From assembly GCF_029227915.1 (NCBI RefSeq), contig NC_079885.1, positions 23,189,001-23,253,000 on the forward strand: DNA of 64,000 bases. The letters are read 5' to 3'. The notes below the pieces were generated by a model that was not told the DNA's origin, did no database searches, and worked only from the letters and a program-made list of their open reading frames with translations. A program made the position numbers and the translations under genes. Positions 56,663 to 64,000 of the stretch are shown in pieces; within the stretch, counting starts at the first letter, position 1; each line of letters starts with the position of its first letter. The DNA is from Hydractinia symbiolongicarpus. Lineage: Eukaryota; Cnidaria; Hydrozoa; Anthoathecata; Hydractiniidae.

Positions 56663-58752
56663 TGTATGTTTAATATTAAAAGTCGTCAAACGTAGAATTC
56701 AATGTAGCAAATGTGGGACTTTTCTAAAGAACACATTTATCTTTTCTGTAACTGTGCATTACATGACAAAGAAATTTTTGTTTGTTTGTCCTTTTTAACG
56801 GATCTTTCTTCTTCAGACCTTTTATTGTCGAATCATCCACTATTAACAGTAGCAATTTTCAAACACCTAAGTATAAACAAAAACATTCAAATAAAATATT
56901 GGGTTATATGGTTTAAAAAAAACATGTTTAGAAGTTATTATTTAAACCATCAATCTACACAAATTTCAAAGAAAACCGAAAACTTTATTCTTACCAACAT
57001 AGATTTAGCTTGAATATTCTCTATCCTGGAGAAAGCATTTGGCACCACAAATACTAATTATCTGACTTATTTCCAATCACGAGTCTCATAATTAACGTTA
57101 TAAGACTTTCAAACAAAAGGTGAATTTGTGATACTGGTGATTTTTAACATGTATAGATATATAGAAATAGGGTTCTTATAAGTTCTTATCTTTTTTATAA
57201 TAGCCTTCGTTTGTCTGTCTGTCCGCTAAAGACGCGTCCCGTTACGAAAACACGAAATCTTAAAACGACAAATACGCACTGTCGCCGCACTGTGGAGAAG
57301 ATTCCATTTTATTTTCCCGCTCTTGGCGTGTTACACAGTTTTCAAAACCAACCAATCAATGAGCCTTTTAAAACAGACTCTATTGTTTCTTTAAACTTTA
57401 GCCCGGGTTGCTGTTGGTTTGCAACGGTAAAAACATCTCACGCTTCGGCGAAAGAGAACTGAGGGGACCGAAGATTAGCAAGAAGAATGAGGTGCAAAGG
57501 AAAGTTGCTTTAATATAATTTGTATCGTTTCTTGCTTTTTTTTACTTCTGATTTTCGCAGCCTGGCCATAACAACGTGCGTTCTAAAAACCTTTTATTGG
57601 TTTAATATTAGTTGCACTGGTTACACTGTGTTGAACAATTTCTCTTATGAAAATAACTTCTTGTTCCTATTAATATATTGAAACCTTTTTATTTCTGCGA
57701 AGTTTCTTACTGTTCTGCAATAATTCTTATCCAGAATGTTAAGAAAAATAAAACATGTGACCATGCAGACTGTATACCTAGCATACCTCGAAACTTAACA
57801 TTAACTCAAAATAAAAAGAGAAAAACTGAAATAAACCATATGTTTTACGTAAAACCTGTGTTTTTAACTTGCAGTAATTTTAGTACTATGAACATTTTTT
57901 TGTTGCGACTCGTACAAAAAGCTTTAGCTGGAAAAATAGCTTTCAAGTAGACCGTCCTTTTTACCAAAACACTAAGAACAAAACAACAACAACAGCAACA
58001 AATAGTAACGAGATAAAAACAACAGAAAAATAAACTTCAAAAAATGTTACAAAAAAATTCGATTTAAACAAAAATGTGCAATTGTTTCCTAAAAACATCC
58101 AAAAACCTCTCTTCCTCACACTGAATATATGAATGTGAAACTTATATAAACTGGACAATAATGAAAGGCTCTCGGGAATAGTCATCACCGAATAGCACTT
58201 AAATAAGTGCGTTGAAAAAATGTATAGGTTACACTCATTTCTTTTAAATTCAACACTGAAATGCTGACTTTAAGAAGCCAAATAAGCAATTTTAATGCTT
58301 TAGCCGGCCTTTTCTTAACACTTGCTTGTTTACGAAAAAGTGTATTGATTAAGTTCAATTCTTTTTACATGCAAAACATAAGAAAAAAACTTTATTAAAG
58401 GCCAGGCTGCTTTAAGCATTATGACACATTAAGTAGGATAACTCAAAGTTGAAGTTGCGGTCGTACGAAAAGGCTTTGTTGTGTATATGTAGAAAGTTAC
58501 CTAGTTAGAATCCTTTACAGCGGACTTAGGTTATATATATAAAGCAGCGTAAATTCATATTTTCCAAAGCCACGCTATCAAAAATCCAGGTGAATGGAGC
58601 TTAAAGAAAGAATGATTATTTGTTAATTAACTTGTCGAACCACAACACGTTATAAAAATTAGACTAACTTAAGAGAAAATAGGATGTTATTTAAAATCTT
58701 TTCTATAGCACGTATTCACGGTCAAAATATTTTTGCTTGCGCACAATGTGCT
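56663..58752. other. intergenic, no gene supported
   Basis: A Helitron-5'-like stretch (TTTATAATAGCCTTCGTTTG, TCTGTCTGTCCG) occurs near 57195-57228. The ORFs at 56711, 57211 and 57678 show no family resemblance. 58590-58745 resembles 62413-62530 in direct orientation. Confidence 0.4.
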
Positions 58753-58859
58753 AATTCGCCGTTCCTGTAATTCTCAAGATTCGCAATGAATTATGGTAGT
58801 TGTGCTCATTAATATCAAAGCAAACGCTAAGACGCTTTGACAGTACTGTAAAAAGAAGA

Positions 58860-60515
58860 ACAACAAGGGAAATGTTCAAGCTTTAAATAAGGATATTGAT
58901 TCTGACTCTAGCTTTTTTCAAAGCTCTAGTAAGGGGCTTAGAACTGCCTTTTGTGAGCTTTCTGGAGAAGAACTTATTTTTGAAGAAGAAGTGACTATAA
59001 ATACCAGCATTAAACGATGGGGCAGAGATCTGTCTTTGCTGCCTGATGTGTCACACAGGTATATACAAGACTATTTAACCGATGCCACTATAGTTCTTAA
59101 CAATCGTGGTAGAAGTGCCTTGAAGCATAAAATTCTTAGATACCAGTTGTTTAAAGAAAATTATGTCATGGAGTTCGTGTTAAACCCAATGTGAAAGAAA
59201 ATTATACACATTTTATTGTAAAGTACTATGTAGCTGCTTCTATGAATTGAGCCAAATACGATGTATATGTGCCCGTAAACCAAAGCACTGGAGAGATTTT
59301 ATATCCAACACGCAAATGTAAATCTGGCGTAGGCGGCTGTTGAAACATGTAGCTGCAAATTTATATCAGCTAGTAGACTATAAGGAACTTGATTTAAAAG
59401 AAGTTCCAAATGATAAAACTTGCGCTGATGCTCTTCAAAAACGAAATGTTCCTGGAGAGGCTTCAAATAATAAAGCTATACTATTTTGTGAATAAACATT
59501 TGAAAAATCTAATTTTGAAAAAGATAGTACCAAATCAAGAAAGAGGTTGATTGTTGCTGGAAAGCGTGATTACTGTTCTATGCCTACATCTACTGAAGAC
59601 CAAAACAGTGTGAAAAAATTAAGTGAATGTCTAGCCGATATTGGACAGGGAATATGCATGGAATATTTGTTGAAAGGGTAATAATGATAATCCGTGTGAT
59701 TTTTACACCACATCTCGAAAGGAAGTTGTTGATTGAGTTATGGAGGCAGCTGATAATATTCTTGACAGGCTTACCTTAAATGACATTTTTGAGAAGTTTA
59801 AACTAAATTCAGTTGATAATGATGGGCTGCAAGAAGAAGAAAAAATGTGTATCGATAATCACCTGCTTATTACTGCTGAGAATTCTGCTGCAATAGAACA
59901 TGAAACAATTGGCTTATCATCCTCTAAAAAATGGTTTTGAGAAAGAAAAAAAACGCTTAACGTCCTCAAATTTTGGAGCACTAATTAATCGCAGAGTTAA
60001 TTTATATCCTAAGTCACTAAGTCACAGGAGAACATGATAGACAATTTGTTGCGGGGAGTTGTAAGTGGGGTATCAAAAATGAACTTATTGCACTAAAGGT
60101 TTATGAAGAAAGGACAAAATCCACCGTTGTGAATTGCGGTTTTTTTTAAAAACCCAAAATGGCCATGGTTGGGATGCAGTTCAGATGCATTATTGTCACC
60201 GTCAAAAGCGATTAAAGTGAAATGTCCTTTTTTAAAACGATTTATGACGATAGAGGAAGAATGCAATGATAAAACATTTTTTGTCGTATAGTGGATGGTA
60301 AGGCGAAATTAAAACAATCGCATGCACATTACCAGTTTTTAGGAGTAATGGCGATAACCGAAACCAAGGAAATTGATTTGGTTATATACACGAAAAAGGA
60401 ACTGTATGTTGAAACAATTAAATTTGACGAGACAAAATGGAAAAACGAATGCTTGCCAAAGCTTACAAAATTTTATTTTGAATATTTGGCTACAGAATTT
60501 TTTCATATAGAATAA
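58860..60515 (+). pseudogene. SWIM and YqaJ-type nuclease protein of the transposon
   Basis: Left part: PDVSHRYIQDYLTDATIVLN, ALKHKILRYQLFKENYVMEF, HFIVKYYVAASM. A degraded SWIM region (59300-59380, ligands mostly lost) leads to QLVDYKELDLKEVPNDKTCA. Right part (60120-60515): CGFFKNPKWPWLGCSSDALL, IKVKCPF, KLKQSHAHYQFLGVMAITET, KEIDLVIYTKK and KFYFEYLATEFFH. This matches the YqaJ/lambda-exonuclease pattern, with D (SSDALL) and K (IKVKCP) of the D..ExK core; the usual Glu reads Lys (IKVK). At least six stops or frameshifts. Probable role: DNA-end processing during transposition (inference). Confidence 0.7.
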
Positions 60516-60743
60516 TTAGTGTGGCCTGAATAACTTAAAGTAATATTTTTGAAGCAAGCAAAATGAAGTCTAAAATTGTAAAAACTAAATAATAATTAGT
60601 ATGTTTAATGTATTTTGTCTATTAAAAATTTTATTCGTACTTATATAAATATATATACATACAAATTGTTTGTTCGGACAAGTCTTGTCCTATAAGAAGC
60701 GATAAAAAGTTCACCAGGTAACAACAAATTATCTAGATTTTAT

Positions 60744-61241
60744 TCAAGTCAGCTGCCATTGATAATTGAAACATGTTTTTCTATTCGCTCTATTCGCTCT
60801 TTCAATATGAACACGTACTGATGTTATTCTTCTTGTTTCTAGTTCTTTTTCTAATGGTACTTGAGGTTTTCCACCAAGGAATGGTGGTATATTTAACGTA
60901 ACGCCCTTTGGTAACAAGTCTTGTATATCGAAACCTTTGTCGGCCATCAAGTCGACTCCAGGTTCTAATAAGTCGATAATACCGCAGGGCTTAGCTATTT
61001 GTTTGTCACTTGATCGACCAGCATAAACATCAGAGACAAATGTTACAGCTCCACTTGGAGCTATTCTAAGTAATGCTTTTACTTTTTTGTGATGCTTATA
61101 GTTGGAGAATATTGCCGATTGGCTACGATATGACCTTGGCATTTCTGTAAATATTTCTGTGCTTTCTATTACTACTGTATTTGGATGCACAATTTTAAAG
61201 CTCTTTGGCATTGTCTCTACAACAGTTTTTTTGTTAACCAT
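60744..61241 (-). pseudogene. DDE transposase core (DDE_Tnp_4 type)
   Basis: Open for 165 codons: VVIESTEIFTEMPRSYRSQS, SNYKHHKKVKALLRIAPSGA, VTFVSDVYAGRSSDKQIAK, DLMADKGFDIQDLLPKGV, LNIPPFLGGKP, RRITSVRVHIERANR. The family has D-C-T-E at the first catalytic site; here it is E-S-T-E, so the first Asp is replaced by Glu. The second Asp (MADKGF) and the Glu (HIERA) remain. The central region linking it to the THAP domain (61250-61800) is degraded. Confidence 0.85.
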
Positions 61242-61803
61242 ATATTTAAAGCACGCAATTTTATATGCAAAAAATTATACCAAGTAATAAGGATTCGACT
61301 AATATTACTTGTTCACATGTTGAACCGCACGCCAAGATCTTTAATAGGAAAACCACATCTTAATCTTGTTAGAACTAGAAAAAATTCTTCTCGGTGTTCT
61401 AGGCTTCTAGTCCTTCTCCTTTTTGGGACATTGGATGAAGCATCGACATAAGATATTCTTGAAATAACGCTTTAAAAATTTCATGCTTAAACTTGCGTAC
61501 TGTAAAGGTATTTTGCTGTGTCATATTTTTTAACTGTATATTTTTTTCAACTAATATATTTTCAATATCTTTTTCTGTTTTGTTATTTCCTCCAGTTTTG
61601 TTTTTAAAAGTTCTCTTTCCATGGCATGTTGCTCTTCTAATGTCAGTTCAACTTCGTGTGAACTTTCTTGTTCACTTGTGGGTCGAATAGGTAAAAATAA
61701 CTCTGGTAAAAGTCCAAGACTAGTACGAGTGTTTCTTGGTTTTTAAGGGACTAGCAATGCGACCTTTGGAACAATAGTTGGCACTTTATTCATGTATGTC
61801 TTT

Positions 61804-62175
61804 TTACCCCCCTTCAAAGTGGGCTGAGCAAACCCTATGTGAGCTTGTTGGTTTGAAGTCAATTCTGCTAATTTTAGCCAGCCATTGCTTTTTCAAGGCC
61901 TTGTTTTTAGGAATGATGTAAAAACTAAGGTCTTTGTTTCGTTTGGAATTGTTAAAACGGTGAGGAACACAGCATGTTATCCCCCCACTCTTGTTCGAGT
62001 CAATGTCGGTTGTACTAGCTGCTTGTACATCTGATAAGGTAAAAGAAACAGAACCAGAAGTTCCAGTGATACTGCAAGTTGTAGAGTATTCAAAAATACT
62101 GTTTGTATTATATATAGTTGTAGAATTCAGTGGATTTTCTTCGTTAATTTCTGTGATATTTATTACTGCAGCCAT
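61804..62175 (-). pseudogene. THAP-type zinc-finger N-terminus of the transposase
   Basis: Begins MAAVINITEINEENPL at 62175. After a Ser/Thr-rich leader comes the THAP C2CH module: GITCCVPHRFNNSKRNKDLS, FYIIPKNKALKKQWLAKISR, SSHRVCSAHF. THAP fingers bind specific DNA, here presumably the transposon ends. The finger is preceded by about 65 residues, unusual because THAP domains normally start at the N-terminus. It runs out of frame after AHFEGG. Confidence 0.8.
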
Positions 62176-62324
62176 AATTGTTTACATATAATTTTAGGCG
62201 ATGAATACAACTACCATAATGCATTGCGAATTTTGAGAATTACGGGAACGACGAATTCAGAAAAAAGTTATCCTTTTATAGATTCTTACCCTATCCATTT
62301 ATAAAAACTTTACGCATTTACACA

Positions 62325-62700
62325 TTTTAATAAAATTATGTCAAAGCCAGCTGTTTTACTTGTGTATATTGTGCAAGAAGGCGCATTGAATAAATATGGT
62401 CACTGTCGTAACTGTGAATGAAGCTTAAAGAGACAAGGATTATGATTAACTTAGGAGAGGATGAAATGTTTTTTAAAAAGCTTTAAAAGGGACATATTTC
62501 CGGTCAAAATATGAATGCTTGCTTACTCCATCCATTAAAGAAAGTGATTATAATGTCACAAGTTTAAAAAATTCTAGCTCCTTTACATGTTTTGATAGAA
62601 TTATGTCAAAGTCGTCTGTTTTACTTTTGTATATTGTACGAGAAAGAGCATGGGCGTAAGAATACTAATTATAAATATAGTCACTGTCATAATGAAGAAG
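62325..62700. repeat. direct tandem duplication of about 255 bp, diverged
   Basis: ATTATGTCAAAG.C..CTGTTTTACTT and ...ATATAGTCACTGTC or ATATGGTCACTGTC occur at 62334-62412 and again at 62591-62692. Confidence 0.6.
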
Positions 62701-63560
62701 ATAACAAACGGAAAAATCACTTTCCTCTTCAACTTCACGTTTTGATTTATACATATTGCGCATTGTAGGAACTTTATACTATCATTGGTATATAGAGACT
62801 ATATTTTGGCTTGGTGACTATTATTTATCGACTGAAGCATTTCTACTGATTAGTCATATTTACAGACTTCATTTTTAGCTTTTAAGACTATTTTGCTGAT
62901 TATTTTGTATATACCACATTAAAAACCGAAATATCTTGAAAATAAGAGGATAAAAGAACTTATTAATTCGTTATTAAAAAACTTAAGTAATAACTAATTC
63001 TCCGGAAAATCAGTCAGCATAAATAATCATGACTATGTTGACGATGTTGCCATTTTGGTAAGAATTAATCGGCACAAGGTGCTGCATTTGTACAATTGAC
63101 TAATATTTTCATCAACTTCTTTTTATCATATTTTTGAGTTTACTTTTTTTAAACAAAAAGGTAGCCTTCTGTTTATTGGCTGTGACATGTGTGCGAGGAA
63201 AAAGCTTTCAATGTATACCTAATGTAATAGTGTTTGATTGGACGCATCCGTTCATTTCCTTCATTAAAATATTTACTACCACATATGTCATAAAGTCAAG
63301 TAAATAAAAATCTCCATCGCAGATGTTTTATCCGATTAAAAGAAAACAACTTCATATTATACTGCAAATCCGAAGCAATGGTGGATTAACAGCTCCTTTA
63401 AAAAATTAAATTGTTGAAAAATGTCAAGTGCAGCACACCGTAATGCAGGTCAAAGTTTTCCTACTACTTATTAAATAGAAAATTGTTGTGGGTTGCTGAT
63501 CCCTATAAATATGTCAGTCGAACTTCAGTTTTTTTACAGTTGCTCCTCGTTCGGTATTTG
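62701..63560. other. intergenic, no gene supported
   Basis: AT-rich. A short DYVDDVAILV peptide at 63028-63060 recalls an RT active site but is too short to call. Confidence 0.35.
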
Positions 63561-63565
63561 CTAAG

Positions 63566-63595
63566 GAGGACAGCATTGTAAAAAATGCTGTCCTC
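63566..63595. repeat. 12-bp perfect inverted repeat
   Basis: GAGGACAGCATT, six-base loop, AATGCTGTCCTC. Could be a terminator-like hairpin, a transposon subterminal hairpin or chance. Confidence 0.7.
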
Positions 63596-63824
63596 AAATG
63601 CTCGCACCCCTTAACTCGTGCGTTAAATGGCTTAAGGTATAGTTATCATAAGTGGCCAACCCGTCACTTAATAAAGTGCTATTCGATGACCATTCCCGAG
63701 AGCCCCTTATTATTGTCCAATTTATAGCAGTTTCACATTCATATAGTCAAAATGTGGAAAAGAGGCTTTTCAAATATATGTGTTCTAACTTTCATGTTGT
63801 TATTCTTGTTCTCTTTGTGCCTAG

Positions 63825-63989
63825 TTGTTGTTGTTGATATGTTGTTGTTGTTGCTGTTGTTGTTGTGGTGGTTGTTGTTGTTGTTGATTTGTTGTTGTTG
63901 TTGATTTGTTGTTGTTGTGGTGGTTGTTGTTGTTGTTGATTTGTTGTTGCTGTTGTTGTTGTGGTGGTTGTTGATGTTGTTGTTGTTGA
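63825..63989. repeat. (GTT)n microsatellite with GTG and GAT interruptions
   Basis: More than 150 bp of GTT units with interspersed GTGGTG and GATTT. Any frame across it encodes only simple runs (Val/Leu/Cys in one direction, Thr/Gln/Asn in the other), so I call no gene. It stops near the window end. Confidence 0.95.
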
Positions 63990-64000
63990 ACGCATTTGCT

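Larger units (their letters stand above)
58753..62257. mobile_element. IS4EU/ISL2EU-like DNA transposon with nuclease and THAP transposase
   Basis: 57-bp inverted termini: 58753-58809 (AATTCGCCGTTCCTGTAATT...ATTATGGTAGTTG) and 62201-62257, differing at few sites. Inside, a SWIM plus YqaJ-nuclease gene runs left to right and a THAP plus DDE transposase gene runs right to left, meeting near 60520-60744. From memory, transposons of the ISL2EU/IS4EU type carry a YqaJ-like nuclease beside the transposase; this should be checked. Both genes are broken. Confidence 0.75.

Noticed and set aside
63028-63100. DYVDDVAILV, like an RT active-site box
   Set aside because: Only about ten residues match and no neighbouring RT motif is present.
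63792-63995. Minus-strand Thr/Gln-rich ORF
   Set aside because: Pure simple-repeat translation across a GTT microsatellite, with no splice or start context.

Overview
The window is AT-rich metazoan DNA: GT-AG introns, very short exons, no bacterial-style operons, and dense remains of many transposon superfamilies. The transposon mix and the Thr-rich and Tyr-rich exons make me think of a cnidarian, probably a hydrozoan. That is inference; no sequence here proves the species. Few genes look intact. The clearest is a single-exon ankyrin-repeat gene (49822-50715, minus).

Layout. 58-3453 (+): decayed multi-exon gene with a CXC cysteine cluster, ubiquitin-specific-protease (USP)-like Cys and His boxes, and a PHD finger broken by a stop exactly at a Trp position. 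4932-5217: two tandem mini-Helitrons. 6741-7991 (-): small multi-exon host gene whose first three exons recur at 9823-10147; a LINE with an inverted 5' end (10417-12040) interrupts the second duplicate. 15763-17179: pogo/Tigger element with TA flanks, and a related MITE at 19088-19244. 17242-17640: Helitron-like repeat. 18034-19925 (-): possible Thr-rich microexon gene. 20573-26366 (-): two tail exons of a host gene separated by a complete but dead Gypsy element (20725-26180, two LTRs, 5-bp target duplication). 27150-29040 (-): Helitron helicase remnant. 29046-30041 (-): small spliced host gene with phase-matched exons. 30340-31960 (+): LINE reverse transcriptase, fused to a USP deubiquitinase remnant (31960-32600). 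33955-34740 (-): possible DUF4806-like exons. 37098-38182 (-): deleted transposase. 41346-42838 (+): Tyr-motif-rich unknown gene. 44021-45629: MULE with a 9-bp target duplication and SWIM finger. 46680-46751: tRNA-like sequence. 49822-50715: ankyrin gene. 58753-62257: element with 57-bp inverted termini coding for a YqaJ-type nuclease (+) and a THAP/DDE transposase (-), tail to tail. The right edge is a GTT microsatellite.

The genes do not form a pathway. The recurring themes are (1) USP-like deubiquitinase domains in two separate, apparently mobile or decayed contexts, (2) small tail-like exons rich in Tyr motifs that may belong to receptors or adaptors, and (3) successive transposon insertions that break or flank host exons. 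Exon calls rest on splice motifs, phase continuity and composition read by eye; no alignment was run.
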